Notes: a model not told the origin generated them from the letters alone. 64,000 bases of DNA from CAIXZV01 sp037446495 (GCA_037446495.1 JBBIIL010000004.1:77548-141547); one strand, 5' to 3'. Positions 17,289-29,721 are shown, counted from the first letter of the stretch. A program made the numbers and translations.

Positions 17289-18815
17289 ATGACAGAGATC
17301 CTCACCGAATCGTTCTGCGAGCGGTGCGGCACTCGGTACACGTTCGAGACCGCGCGGCCCCGACATTCGCGAATCGGGCGTGCGAAGACCTTCACCAAGG
17401 GTCTCCGCAACTACGTCCTGTCCGACGATTCCCTGTCCGAGTCGATGGCGGACGCTCGGGGCGAGGAGGAGCAGCAGGCAACTGTCCACCAGCTCGACGC
17501 CTTCCACAAGACGTTCAACTTCTGCTTCGACTGTCGTCAGTACACGTGCGGCAACTGCTGGAACAACGAGGAGGGGCGCTGCCTCTCCTGCGCGCCGAGG
17601 GCCGACACGACGCTCAGCGAGCTTGAGCCCTCCACCTCGGCCGCCATCGCCGGCCGCCTGGCCGCCATCGTGGCCCCGCCCGCGGAACCGGCGTCAGATG
17701 CCGACGCCATCGGGATCAGCGCATGGCCGGCATCCGACCTGCCGCCGGCGCCACTCGAGCTCGAGGAGGGGCCGCTCGACGGGATGGCCGAGGCCGAGGT
17801 ACGGTCCGAGCCGGAGGCGGCGAGCCCCGCTGACGAGGCGCCGGTCGTCGAGGCCATCGCGGCGCCATCCGAGCCCACGGTGGAGCCTGCGTTCGAGACG
17901 CTGGAGGGGGCTCATGGCGAGGCGATCGTCGAAGACCTGCCGGAGCCGCGTGCTGCGGCGCTTGACGCGCAGCTGGTCATCGCGCCCGCAGCCGAGCCCA
18001 AGACCGAGCCGGCGGTCGAGGATATCGTCGCCTCCGAGCCGCTCGTGGACACGGAGCGCCATGCTCCGCAGGGCCTCAAGCCCGGCGAGAGCGTCGAGGA
18101 CGCGATCGCGGCGTACGAGGCTGCCCACCTGGTCGACGAGGCCTTGGACCAGCGGGCATCGGAGCCCGAGGTCGAGGCGGTACAGGTCGAGGCAGCCACG
18201 GAGCCCGAGGTCGAGGCCGTTGCGCGTGTCGTCACCGAGGCGCTGCCGGAGGCCGTCGCCGAGGCAGCCCCCGAGCCGGTTGCGGAGCCCGAGGCCGAGG
18301 CCGCACAGGTCGAGACAGCCGCGGAGCCCGAGGCCGAGGCCGTTGCGCGTGTCGTCACCGAGGCGCTGCCGGAGGCCGTCGCCGAGGCAGCCCCCGAGCC
18401 GGTTGCGGAGCCCGAGGCCGAGGCCGCACAGGTCGAGACAGCCGCGGAGTCGGAGGCGGCGGTCGTGGAGCCCGCGGCCAACCCGGAGTCCGAGCCTGCG
18501 TCCATGGCCGCCGGCTGGCTGACGGTCGCCCCGGACGACGGCACCGCGCCAGCGTGGCCGGAGCGCCCGAGCTGGCCGACGAACCGGCCGCCCATGTCCG
18601 GCACGCTCGCTGGCCGCAAGCTGATGCCGTCCGACAACGCAGCGGATCTCTGGGCCGCCTCGGCCCGCGAGGTCATTCACGGCGGCCCGCTCGGCGAGGC
18701 CCGTGCCGGTGCCGGACCAGCGCCCACTGCCACGGCGCAGCCCTGCATCGGCTGCGGCCTCTCGCTCTCGGCGAACGCACGCTTCTGCCGCCGTTGCGGC
18801 ACCCGCCAGGGCTAG
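17289..18815 (+). CDS. Zinc-ribbon protein with long Glu/Ala-rich repeat linker
   Basis: 508 residues. The N terminus holds paired Cys motifs (FCERCGTRY and CFDCRQYTCGNCW...CLSCAPR), the C terminus a zinc ribbon (CIGCGLSLSANARFCRRCG). Between them lie about 330 residues of acidic low-complexity sequence rich in Glu, Ala, Val and Pro, including two near-identical 41-residue copies. The double zinc module suggests a scaffold or nucleic-acid/protein-binding role; I do not recognise the family. The ATG at 17289 follows an AGGGG box; a TATACT -10-like site is at 17223-17228. Its stop overlaps the stop of the convergent BrkB gene by 4 nt. Confidence 0.75.
   Translation: MTEILTESFCERCGTRYTFETARPRHSRIGRAKTFTKGLRNYVLSDDSLSESMADARGEEEQQATVHQLDAFHKTFNFCFDCRQYTCGNCWNNEEGRCLSCAPRADTTLSELEPSTSAAIAGRLAAIVAPPAEPASDADAIGISAWPASDLPPAPLELEEGPLDGMAEAEVRSEPEAASPADEAPVVEAIAAPSEPTVEPAFETLEGAHGEAIVEDLPEPRAAALDAQLVIAPAAEPKTEPAVEDIVASEPLVDTERHAPQGLKPGESVEDAIAAYEAAHLVDEALDQRASEPEVEAVQVEAATEPEVEAVARVVTEALPEAVAEAAPEPVAEPEAEAAQVETAAEPEAEAVARVVTEALPEAVAEAAPEPVAEPEAEAAQVETAAESEAAVVEPAANPESEPASMAAGWLTVAPDDGTAPAWPERPSWPTNRPPMSGTLAGRKLMPSDNAADLWAASAREVIHGGPLGEARAGAGPAPTATAQPCIGCGLSLSANARFCRRCGTRQG
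18201..18446 (+). repeat. 123-nt in-frame tandem duplication
   Basis: Two head-to-tail copies (18201-18323 and 18324-18446) differ at a single base (T to C at the tenth codon base region), so the duplication is recent. Each encodes 41 residues beginning EPE[V/A]EAVARVVTEALPEAV. Degenerate fragments of the unit occur just upstream. Confidence 0.85.
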
Positions 18816-19843
18816 TCACGCCCCTGGCGAGCGGTCATCGCCTCGGCGTCGCGCTTCGTCATGTCGTCGGCCTCGACTGCCCGCTCGGGTCGCCGAACCT
18901 CGAGGAACGGGCCGAGCCTCGCCCGGACCTGGGTCCACGCAGCGCCGACGAGGAGCACATTGAACGCGATTGACAGCCACGCGAGCAGCGCGAAGATGGC
19001 GAGGGCGGTGCCGTAGACCGCTGCCAGGCCAACCAGCCGCGGAAAGATGATCACGTAGAGCTGGGTGAACACCGCCAGGACCAGCCCAATCGCGCCTGCT
19101 GGCAGGAGCAGGGCCCGCCATGGGACGTGCTCGCTGGGCACGAAGCGGTAGCACAGGGCCACGGCCACCCCGAACGCCACCACGGACCCGATCGGCGTCC
19201 CCACCCCGAGGGCAACCGTGAGCACGGCCCCAGCGTCGATCCCGCCCGGAGTGAAACTGGTGAGCCAACTCACGAGCGAGCCCAGGACCACCAGCGCCAC
19301 CGGCAGCAGGACGAGGATGACGGTCAGGAGGATGCCGCGCACCGTCTGCAGCACCGGGTTGCGACGCGGGGCGCTGCTGAAGATCCGCGAGAAGGCCGTG
19401 TCGAGATTGGCGTAGAAGCGGCTCGAGCCCCAGAACAGCGCGACGATCGCCAGGATCCCGCTGGGCACCGCGCCCTGCGCCACCTGGGTGAACGCCGTCC
19501 GAGCGATGTCCTCGAACGGGGGCAGCGCCTGCGCGATGACCGCCACGATCTGCCGCTGCGTTTCCTCATCACGGACGATGAGGCCGATCACCGACAGCGC
19601 GAGCAGGAACCCGGGCAGCACGGCGAGCAGCGACGTGTACGCGAGGCCACCCGCCACGAGGCCGCCGCCGCCTCGGTCGTACGTGTCCATGATCGCCTGC
19701 AGCCGAACCACGCCCGGATGGCCGCCGACGCGTTCGGCGACCGACTCGGCAAAGCGGCGCAGCCTGTTGACACGCTGCCCGAGGTCGCTCTCGACCTCGG
19801 TCGCCTCGCGTTCGACGTCGCCCTCGACCCCGCCGTCGCTCAT
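18812..19843 (-). CDS. YihY/BrkB-family membrane protein
   Basis: 343 residues with six to seven hydrophobic segments. Family marks are VAGGLAYTSLLAVLPGFLLA near residue 60, FWGSSRFYANLDTAFSRIF, and the conserved RFVPSEHVPWRALLLPAGA. These proteins were once called ribonuclease BN; they are integral membrane proteins of uncertain function, possibly transporters. It ends a minus-strand gene string (zinc-ribbon protein, FmdB, HTH protein, BrkB), starting 4 nt after the HTH gene. Confidence 0.88.
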   Translation of the reverse strand: MSDGGVEGDVEREATEVESDLGQRVNRLRRFAESVAERVGGHPGVVRLQAIMDTYDRGGGGLVAGGLAYTSLLAVLPGFLLALSVIGLIVRDEETQRQIVAVIAQALPPFEDIARTAFTQVAQGAVPSGILAIVALFWGSSRFYANLDTAFSRIFSSAPRRNPVLQTVRGILLTVILVLLPVALVVLGSLVSWLTSFTPGGIDAGAVLTVALGVGTPIGSVVAFGVAVALCYRFVPSEHVPWRALLLPAGAIGLVLAVFTQLYVIIFPRLVGLAAVYGTALAIFALLAWLSIAFNVLLVGAAWTQVRARLGPFLEVRRPERAVEADDMTKRDAEAMTARQGRD

Positions 19844-19847
19844 GGCG

Positions 19848-20084
19848 TCAGGGCAGATCCTCGAATAGCCCCGGCTGCAGGTCCCCGGCAGCGACGCGAC
19901 GAGGAGCCGTGATGAGCGCCCTCACCTCGCCTCGGCGCACATACCGGCGGCCGCCGAGCTTGATGCTCGACAGCTTCCCTGCGCGGGCCCACCCGCCGAT
20001 CGTCGCGGGCGCGAAGTGAACGTTCGCGGCAGCCAGAATCTCGGCAGCCTCGCCCAGCGTGATCCAATCGGCGGCGGAGGGCAT
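19848..20084 (-). CDS. Small helix-turn-helix (excisionase-like) protein
   Basis: 78 residues of the HTH_17/excisionase type: WITLGEAAEILAAANVHFAP forms the helix-turn-helix, IGGWARAGKLSSIKLGGRRY the recognition helix and wing, ending in YVRRGEVRALI. Such proteins bind DNA as small MerR-like winged helices. No integrase or phage gene is near; it is packed between FmdB (3-nt gap) and BrkB (4-nt gap), so it is probably a local regulator rather than a phage remnant. Confidence 0.75.
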   Translation of the reverse strand: MPSAADWITLGEAAEILAAANVHFAPATIGGWARAGKLSSIKLGGRRYVRRGEVRALITAPRRVAAGDLQPGLFEDLP

Positions 20085-20087
20085 CGA

Positions 20088-20408
20088 TCAGTCCTGCGAG
20101 TCGGTCGAGGTGGAGGGGGTCGACGACGAAGGGGAGGTCGGTGAGTCCGACGACGACGAGCCGGGCGACGAGTCAGGCGAGGCCGACGGCGTCGAGGACT
20201 TGGCGGCGGCCTTGGTGGTGCTGCTGCTGCCACGGTCCTTCTTCGCCCAGCCTGACCCCTTGAAGTGGATCGATGGCGCCGAGAACTGCTTGCGCATCGT
20301 CCCCTCCCTGCCGCACGACGGGCAGAACTTGGGGCCGGGGTCGTTGATCCCGTGGAGGATGTCCGACCGATGGTCGCAGGCGGTGCAGATGTAGTCGTAG
20401 ATGGGCAT
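20088..20408 (-). CDS. FmdB-type zinc-ribbon protein
   Basis: 106 residues. The N-terminal FmdB domain (MPIYDYICTACDHRSDILHG, then KFCPSCGREGTMRKQFSAP) has two CxxC pairs forming a single zinc ribbon. The C-terminal half is a disordered Ser/Pro/Thr-rich tail. FmdB proteins are putative regulators; their DNA targets are mostly unknown. It is the middle of a tight minus-strand string. Confidence 0.88.
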   Translation of the reverse strand: MPIYDYICTACDHRSDILHGINDPGPKFCPSCGREGTMRKQFSAPSIHFKGSGWAKKDRGSSSTTKAAAKSSTPSASPDSSPGSSSSDSPTSPSSSTPSTSTDSQD

Positions 20409-20436
20409 CGTGGGTTGGCTCGCTCAGGTGGTGTGA

Positions 20437-21195
20437 TCAGCCGCGGAGCAGCCGCATGCCGCACTTGGGGCAGTAGAACGCGCGCTCGTGGCCCGACGCG
20501 AACCCACAGTGGGCGCAGACCAGGCCGCCTCGGCCGGCGGCCGGAACCGGGCGGTCAACGGCCGTGATGCCCAGCGCATGCTGGCTGCCGAGCACGTTGC
20601 CAAGGATCCCGGCGAGGATCTTCTGGGCGACGCGGTCCGTATCGCCGCGGACGCCCCGGCCACCCCACCCGACAACCGCGCGGACGATCATGTCGCCCGT
20701 CGCCTCGTCCCAGTGGGAGGCCACACCGCCGACGATGGCGTTGTACTCCGGATATCCCGAGGTGTCGGTTTCGCCCTCGAGGAGGGCGCACGCGAAGGTG
20801 TCGAAGGCGAGGTCCACAGCGTCGATGGACTCGAGGACCACGAGAGCGTGCCGCGTGACCGGACTCAACTCATTGTGCGCCTGGAGCCACTGCATGGCCT
20901 CGGACGGGCGCGAGATCAGGGGCATGGCCTGAGAGAACTCGAGCTCGAGAGGCTCCACGACCTCGACGTCGCCCTTCGCGAAGCCAATCAGCATCGTCGG
21001 CAGCTCCGCGAGGGCTCGAGGGCCTGCGCGCATCCGGACGCCCTCGGTGCTCTTGCCCGCGTAGTAGAGCTTGAGCGCGTAGTCCTGGGCGACGACCTCC
21101 TCAGGGAGCCCAGGACGGGTCGAGGCCGTCGGCGCAGTGGACTTGGCCGGCGGCTCCGGTTCGTTGCCGCGGCGCTTCAGGAACTCGAGGGGCAC
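20437..21195 (-). CDS. Hypothetical protein with C-terminal zinc ribbon
   Basis: 252 residues, GTG start with GGGAGGATCCC upstream. After a basic, Pro-rich head (residues 1-35), a globular domain of unknown type spans 36-215 (PEEVVAQDYALKLYYAGKST; LLEGETDTSGYPEYNAIVGG). A zinc ribbon ends the protein (CAHCGFASGHERAFYCPKCG). It starts a four-gene minus-strand string that contains another zinc ribbon (FmdB) and a small HTH protein. No function is recognised. Confidence 0.6.
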   Translation of the reverse strand: MPLEFLKRRGNEPEPPAKSTAPTASTRPGLPEEVVAQDYALKLYYAGKSTEGVRMRAGPRALAELPTMLIGFAKGDVEVVEPLELEFSQAMPLISRPSEAMQWLQAHNELSPVTRHALVVLESIDAVDLAFDTFACALLEGETDTSGYPEYNAIVGGVASHWDEATGDMIVRAVVGWGGRGVRGDTDRVAQKILAGILGNVLGSQHALGITAVDRPVPAAGRGGLVCAHCGFASGHERAFYCPKCGMRLLRG

Positions 21196-21262
21196 GGGAT
21201 CCTCCCTGACTCGGCGCTTGGCCGCTTCGGCGTCATCCTAGCAGCGACCGCGGGCGGCCACG

Positions 21263-23986
<2,724 letters not shown>

Positions 23987-24001
23987 CGTTAGGCTCCTAG
24001 A

Positions 24002-24243
24002 AACAGAAACGCCCGCTCGTCCAGCGGACGAACGGGGTCGTGGTACCACCTGCTGGTTCGGCCACAGGCCCGAGTCCGCTCATCGCGGCCGGATGCCCGC
24101 AGTCCTCAGGGCGCGCTATCGGGCGCCGACCGCACAGCTCGCGAGCGACCTTCGGTCCCGTCGTGCCCGCGCGGCTCGCACCGTCCCGCGCTCGCTTCCG
24201 GCCGACCCGGGCCTACTCCTCTCGGTCCACGCCGTGAGAGCGG
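24002..24243 (-). promoter_or_regulatory. T-box leader (tRNA-Val) of valS
   Basis: On the minus strand the leader shows the T-box layout. Stem I has an AGTA-type bulge (GAGGAGTAGGCCC) and distal T-loop elements (AGCGAGC and TGCGAGCC), with GACCG/CGGTC closing the base. GUC (24147-24149) lies in the predicted specifier loop and is a Val codon. The antiterminator box is AGGTGGTACCACG, whose UGGU can pair with the ACCA end of a tRNA with discriminator A. It is followed by an 11-bp intrinsic terminator (24012-24036) and a T-rich tail (CGTTTCTGTTTC). The specifier assignment is inference from hand folding. Confidence 0.85.
24012..24036 (-). terminator. Intrinsic terminator of the T-box
   Basis: CCCGTTCGTCC, loop GCT, GGACGAGCGGG (one G-U pair), then a T-rich run on the minus strand, 26 nt before valS. 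It is mutually exclusive with the T-box antiterminator. Confidence 0.8.
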
Positions 24244-24244
24244 G

Positions 24245-24272
24245 AGTCTAGCACGCGAGTCGGAGGCGTCAG
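24245..24272 (-). promoter_or_regulatory. Probable valS promoter
   Basis: -35 CTGACG (24267-24272), 16-nt spacer, -10 TAGACT (24245-24250). It sits just upstream of Stem I, where the leader should start. Confidence 0.45.
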
Positions 24273-24334
24273 CCGCCCTCACGCCGCGAGCCATCGACCG
24301 GCCCGCGCGGTCCCCGGCACCTGGGCCAGGGACG

Positions 24335-25642
<1,308 letters not shown>

Positions 25643-25660
25643 CCGTTCGGTCTCCCGCGC

Positions 25661-26341
25661 CTACTGGTCCGTCGCGGGCCCGGGCTGACCGTCGCCCGGT
25701 CCCGGTGCCGACCCCTCGCCGCCAGCCAGGCCGTGGTCATGGGCCTGGGCGATGAGCGAGTCGCCGGTCAGCGTGTACACCGAGTCGATGATGCCATACG
25801 TCTTGGCGTCCTCGGGGCCCATGAAGTAGTCCCGGTTGGTGTCGGCCACGACCTTCTCGATCGGCTGGCCCGTGTGGCGCGCCAGGATCTCGTGGTTCAC
25901 CTGGACCAGGTACTCCCACTCCTTCATCTGGATCACCGCATCCGGGGCGTTGCCGCGGAAGCCGCCCGAACCCTGGTGGATCATGATCCGGCTGTGCGGG
26001 AGCGCGTACCGCTTGCCCTTGGCGCCGGCCGAGAGCAGGACGGCGGCCATGGATGCCGCCATGCCGATGCAGATGGTGCTCACCGGAGCGCGCAGGTACT
26101 GCATGGTGTCGTAGATCGCGAGGCCGCTCGTCACCACGCCGCCGGGCGAGTTGATGTACAGGCTGATGTCCTTCTCGGGATCCTCGGACTCCAGGAACAG
26201 GAGCTGGGCGATCACCAGGTTGGCGAGGTGGTCGTCGATCGCGTCGCCCAGGAAGATGATCCGCTCGCGCAGGAGGCGCGAGTAGATGTCGTAGGCGCGC
26301 TCGCCTCGGCTGGTGGACTCGATGACCATGGGGACGAGCAT
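25661..26341 (-). CDS. clpP: ATP-dependent Clp protease, proteolytic subunit ClpP
   Basis: 226 residues. The catalytic triad is S97 (GMAASMAAVLL), H122 (PHSRIMIHQ) and D171 (NRDYFMGPEDA). I prefer the ATG at 26341 (MLVPMVIESTSRGERAYDIY, with AGGGAG 7 nt upstream) to the ATG ten codons earlier, since family members begin this way. Residues after about 200 form a Gly/Pro-rich tail beyond the usual end of ClpP. It forms the barrel peptidase with ClpX. Confidence 0.96.
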   Translation of the reverse strand: MLVPMVIESTSRGERAYDIYSRLLRERIIFLGDAIDDHLANLVIAQLLFLESEDPEKDISLYINSPGGVVTSGLAIYDTMQYLRAPVSTICIGMAASMAAVLLSAGAKGKRYALPHSRIMIHQGSGGFRGNAPDAVIQMKEWEYLVQVNHEILARHTGQPIEKVVADTNRDYFMGPEDAKTYGIIDSVYTLTGDSLIAQAHDHGLAGGEGSAPGPGDGQPGPATDQ

Positions 26342-26391
26342 CGTCGGACTCCCTGCGGTGCCAGCGGGCATCGACTGCGGTTGGTGCGGCG

Positions 26392-27858
26392 TCAGGCGCC
26401 GGCGGTGGCCTCGGCGGGCTCGGCCTCGCCGTGGTCGTGGGGGTCGCCCTCGTGGAGGTGCCGGGGGATGGCGCCCGGATCGGTCGCGTCGATCGAAGCC
26501 GAGGCCTCCGCCTGCGGCGTCTCGAGCGCCGACGGGCCGTCGTCCTCGAGGTGCGGCAGCGCCGGGTGCTCGGGATGGGCCGCCAGCCAGCGGTTGACCA
26601 GCGACTCGACGAGCTGCGAGCGCCGCAGCGTGCTGCGGATGTAGTTGCGGCCGCGCTCGGACTCGAAGTACTTGACCGTCTTGGCGTCCTTGTAGCGGGC
26701 GCGGGCCATCTGGACCTGCTCCTCGACCTCTGGGTCGGAGACCAGGAGTCCCTCCTCGTCGGCGATCCTGGACAGGACGAGGAGGACCTTCGTGCGCTGC
26801 TCGGCCCGCGGGCGGAACTCGGCGTGGAGCTCCTGCTCCGTCTGGCCGGTGGCCTTGAGGTAGGCCGGCTCCGAGATCCCCTGACGTGCCAGGGATGAGC
26901 GGAACTCGTCGTGCATCACCTCGACCTCCTGGTCCACCAGGATGTCGGGGAGCTCGATCGTGGCGTTCGCCACCGCGTATTCGATTATCCTGTCGCTGAA
27001 CGCGTGGCGCGCCCCGTCCAGCGCGTTGCGGTGCAGGCGCGCATCGACGTCGGCCCGCAGCGCGGCGAGGTCGGCATAGCTCCCCATCTGGCGCGCGAAC
27101 TCGTCGTCGGCGGTCGGCAGCACCTTCTCGCGCAACTCCTTGAGGTCCACCTCGAAGTGGGCCTGCTGACCAGCGAGGCTGTCCTCCGAATAGTCGTCGG
27201 GGAACGTGATGTCGAACCCGGCGGACTCCCCCACCCTGAGCCCGACCAGGTAGGCCTCGAAGCCGGGGATCAGCCGGTCCTCGCCGATGATCAGCGGCAT
27301 CCGCTCGGACGTGCCGCCGTCGAACGGGACGCCGTCCCGAGTGCCGGCGAAGCCGATCACCGCCCAGTCGCCGTTCTGCGCGCCGCGCTCCTCGACCGCC
27401 TTGAGAGTGGCGTTCTGGTCGCGCAGCTCGTCGATCACCTTGTCGACCTTGGCTTCGTCAACGATGTCGATCTCGGGCGCGAACGTGAAGTTCTGGTAAT
27501 CCCCGAGCGTGACCTCGGGCCGGACCTGCACCGTCGCCTTGAACTTGAGCGGCTGCCCCTCGATCGCCTCGAGGATCTCCACGTCGGCGTTCGTGAGCGG
27601 AATGATGCCCTGCTCGATGATCGCGTCGCGGTACGAGGCCTGCACCAGCTGCTCCACCGCCTCGTCGAGCACGGCGCCGGGTCCCAGCACGCGCTCGAGG
27701 ATCGGACGGGGCGCCTTGCCTGGGCGGAAGCCCGCGACGCGGGTTCGCCGCGAAAGGCGGCCGGTGGCCTCGCGGACGGCACGGTCCAGGCGCTCGGCCG
27801 GGACCTCGACCTCGAGGAGGATGGAGCTCTTGGGGGCGGGGGTGGCGGTCACATTCAT
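26392..27858 (-). CDS. tig: Trigger factor
   Basis: 488 residues: ribosome-binding domain (SRRTRVAGFRPGKAPRPILE contains the GFRxGKxP signature that docks at the exit tunnel), a PPIase FKBP-like domain in the middle (NGDWAVIGFAGTRDGVPFDG; FPDDYSEDSLAGQQAHFEVD) and a helical chaperone C-domain. The C terminus carries an extra acidic and His-rich tail (HLHEGDPHDHGEAEPAEA). The ATG at 27858 follows a TATACT -10 by 9 nt, so the mRNA is probably leaderless. Confidence 0.96.
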   Translation of the reverse strand: MNVTATPAPKSSILLEVEVPAERLDRAVREATGRLSRRTRVAGFRPGKAPRPILERVLGPGAVLDEAVEQLVQASYRDAIIEQGIIPLTNADVEILEAIEGQPLKFKATVQVRPEVTLGDYQNFTFAPEIDIVDEAKVDKVIDELRDQNATLKAVEERGAQNGDWAVIGFAGTRDGVPFDGGTSERMPLIIGEDRLIPGFEAYLVGLRVGESAGFDITFPDDYSEDSLAGQQAHFEVDLKELREKVLPTADDEFARQMGSYADLAALRADVDARLHRNALDGARHAFSDRIIEYAVANATIELPDILVDQEVEVMHDEFRSSLARQGISEPAYLKATGQTEQELHAEFRPRAEQRTKVLLVLSRIADEEGLLVSDPEVEEQVQMARARYKDAKTVKYFESERGRNYIRSTLRRSQLVESLVNRWLAAHPEHPALPHLEDDGPSALETPQAEASASIDATDPGAIPRHLHEGDPHDHGEAEPAEATAGA

Positions 27859-27867
27859 CGCCGGGGG

Positions 27868-27873
27868 AGTATA
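27868..27873 (-). promoter_or_regulatory. -10 element of the tig-clpP-clpX operon
   Basis: TATACT on the minus strand, 9 nt before the tig ATG, with no Shine-Dalgarno in between; the -35 region is not recognisable. It implies a leaderless or very short 5' end. Confidence 0.5.
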
Positions 27874-28016
27874 GGGCGGGTCGGCGGATCGCCGGGGATG
27901 CGCTGGGCGAGCCGTCGGCCGCACACGCCCGGCGAGGGCTCCGATCGGGCCGCCCGGCGTGCCGCCAGTGGCGACGGGCGGCGGAGGAGAGCATCCGGAC
28001 CGTATGCTTGGCTCAC

Positions 28017-28104
28017 GGGCGAGTGGCGAAATGGCAGACGCGCCGGCCTTAGGAGCCGGTGCCGCGTGAGCGGCGTGTCGGTTCGACCCCGACCTCGCCT
28101 ACCA
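28017..28104 (+). tRNA. tRNA-Leu (anticodon UAG)
   Basis: A complete 88-nt class II tRNA with a long variable arm (TGCCGC-GTGA-GCGGC). The acceptor stem is GGGCGAG / CTCGCCT (first pair G-U). The anticodon stem CCGGC/GCCGG encloses loop CTTAGGA with TAG at positions 34-36. The T arm is GTCGG-TTCGACC-CCGAC. CCA is encoded (28102-28104). A TATGCT -10-like box lies 9 nt upstream. Confidence 0.96.
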
Positions 28105-28114
28105 ACCAGCGCGG

Positions 28115-28687
28115 CTAGATGGGCAGCTTCGGCTTGGGGATCGACGGGCGCCTGACGCGCGCCTTCGCCAGCTGGTCCGCGAACTGGGCGTGGTCGGTGC
28201 CGAGCAGGCTGTTGGCGGCCTTGATGCCGTATCGGAGGGCGATCGGCTGGCCGAACGTGGTAAGCAGCTTCGCGACGCTGCTGGACAGGTCTCGCGCCTT
28301 GAGTTCGGGCGTCTTGTCCTCGAGATACTTCGCGAAGTCGCGCTCGATTGCGCCGCGGATCTTGTCGCCGTCGCTCCCCAGTGCCCGCAACGCGGCATCG
28401 ACGTCATTGGGCAGCATCGACTCGGGCAGCGGATTCGGGGCGCCGAAGACGGCATGCCTGGCGCGGCGAAGCACGCGGCGCGGACCGCCCACCAGCAGGA
28501 AGCCGGCGCCGGCCACCACACCCGCGGCCTTGACCGGGCTACGCTTCAACTTCGCTTTGACGTCCACGGCCGCGCGCGCCGCGGCCTCGAGGCGGATCAG
28601 CTCCTCGTCGAGCCGGCCCCGGGCCGCCAGGACCTCGGCCCGAGCGGCTAGGACCTCGGCCCGAGCGGATTCCGTGCCTTCGCCCAC
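28115..28687 (-). CDS. Hypothetical protein with one hydrophobic segment
   Basis: 190 residues from the GTG at 28687, inside the end of the upstream membrane protein gene (40-nt overlap). The start holds a duplicated AEVLAAR motif and a charged helix, then a hydrophobic stretch (AAGVVAGAGFLLVGGPRRVL) and a helical, basic C-terminal half ending KPKLPI. It is probably co-expressed with the four-helix protein upstream. No family is recognised, and the exact start is uncertain. Confidence 0.6.
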   Translation of the reverse strand: MGEGTESARAEVLAARAEVLAARGRLDEELIRLEAAARAAVDVKAKLKRSPVKAAGVVAGAGFLLVGGPRRVLRRARHAVFGAPNPLPESMLPNDVDAALRALGSDGDKIRGAIERDFAKYLEDKTPELKARDLSSSVAKLLTTFGQPIALRYGIKAANSLLGTDHAQFADQLAKARVRRPSIPKPKLPI

Positions 28688-29637
28688 TCGATCGTCTCCC
28701 TGGTGGTGTCGATGGTCTGCTGCGGCCAGAACCGAAGCTTGATCTTCTCCGTGTCGATGCCGGCGGATGTCGCCCTGGCGATCAGGACGCCGAGGTACAC
28801 GGCGTACGCGACGGCGAATCCGAGGGCCGCGCCAACGCGCCAGCCGAAGTCGTACGCGAGGAACCCGCCCAGGAATCCGCCCAGGACAAAGCCCGCGACC
28901 AGCCCGCCGATGGCGCCGCCGACACCCGCCACCCGGGCGCCGGCGATGAGCCCGACCAGCGCCACGACGACCCCGACCACGATGATCGCGATGGCCAGCG
29001 GCCGGTAGGCGCTGTCGAGCGCGAGGTTGGTGGAGTCCCCAATCCAGGTCCACAGGCGGTTGAACCAGCTGGCGCCGAACACGACGAACGCCACGACGCC
29101 AGCGATCACGGCGACGGCCGCAGAGGGCACCGGCCCGTGGAGCTTGAGCGCAAGGACGACGGCGGTCACGGCAGTGGCGACGAGGAGCTCACTGCCCAGC
29201 AGGACGCCCCAGCCGATGCTGCCGAACAGCCACTCGCCGAGGAACAGCATCGCGACGATCGGGAGGAAGACGCCGAGCAGCAGAAGGGCTGCGACCGCGA
29301 CTCCCACGAACGCCGCGGCGTAGACGACCTCGCCCTTGATGACCTGTCCCTCGGCCTTGCCGAGCGCGATATGCGCGCGCAGCATGCCCAGGACCGCGTC
29401 CGTGGTGGCCCTGAGCTGGCCCATCAGGCCTGGGGCCTTGGTGCCGGGACCACTGGACGGGCCGGAGTCGGTCCGCTCGCCGGCGCTCCCGGCCGAGCCG
29501 CCGCCGGACGCACCGCCACTGTCCGGGGCACGGGCAGGCTCTGCGTCGGGGCGCTCGCTCTCAGGGATGGGCGCGTCGGGATCCAGTGGTCGTCCTCCGC
29601 GAACGTGGGTTCGGGCCTCGCACGAGACTTCGGCCAT
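28648..29637 (-). CDS. Polytopic membrane protein, holin-superfamily-like
   Basis: 329 residues. A disordered Gly/Ser/Pro-rich head (1-75) precedes an amphipathic segment (LRATTDAVLGMLRAHIALGK) and about eight hydrophobic helices with Gly-rich packing (VGGAIGGLVAGFVLGGFLGG). The first helix pair resembles the phage_holin_3_6 / Actinobacterial 'phage holin family' proteins, which are chromosomal and of unknown role. It overlaps the start of the next gene, suggesting an operon. Confidence 0.6.
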   Translation of the reverse strand: MAEVSCEARTHVRGGRPLDPDAPIPESERPDAEPARAPDSGGASGGGSAGSAGERTDSGPSSGPGTKAPGLMGQLRATTDAVLGMLRAHIALGKAEGQVIKGEVVYAAAFVGVAVAALLLLGVFLPIVAMLFLGEWLFGSIGWGVLLGSELLVATAVTAVVLALKLHGPVPSAAVAVIAGVVAFVVFGASWFNRLWTWIGDSTNLALDSAYRPLAIAIIVVGVVVALVGLIAGARVAGVGGAIGGLVAGFVLGGFLGGFLAYDFGWRVGAALGFAVAYAVYLGVLIARATSAGIDTEKIKLRFWPQQTIDTTRETIEWAKARNPLGPRS

Positions 29638-29687
29638 GATACGCGCGGTCGGCTGCCCGCGGCAGGCTCAACCCCCGGCCCGCCCCA

Positions 29688-29715
29688 GTGACGACGTCGC
29701 GAGCCGGGGTAGGCT
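29688..29715 (+). promoter_or_regulatory. Leaderless promoter of cinA
   Basis: -10 TAGGCT (29710-29715) lies exactly 6 nt before the ATG; a -35-like GTGACG (29688-29693) is 16 nt further up. No Shine-Dalgarno is present. Confidence 0.5.
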
Positions 29716-29721
29716 ACCGCC

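Noticed and set aside
19848..20084. Excisionase of a prophage or integrative element
   Set aside because: No integrase, attachment-site duplication or phage gene nearby; the gene is tightly packed in a chromosomal gene string.
28115..29053. A longer 312-codon version of the gene ending at 28115
   Set aside because: Upstream of 28687 the frame overlaps the membrane-protein gene and turns into Arg/Gly/Pro-rich shadow sequence.
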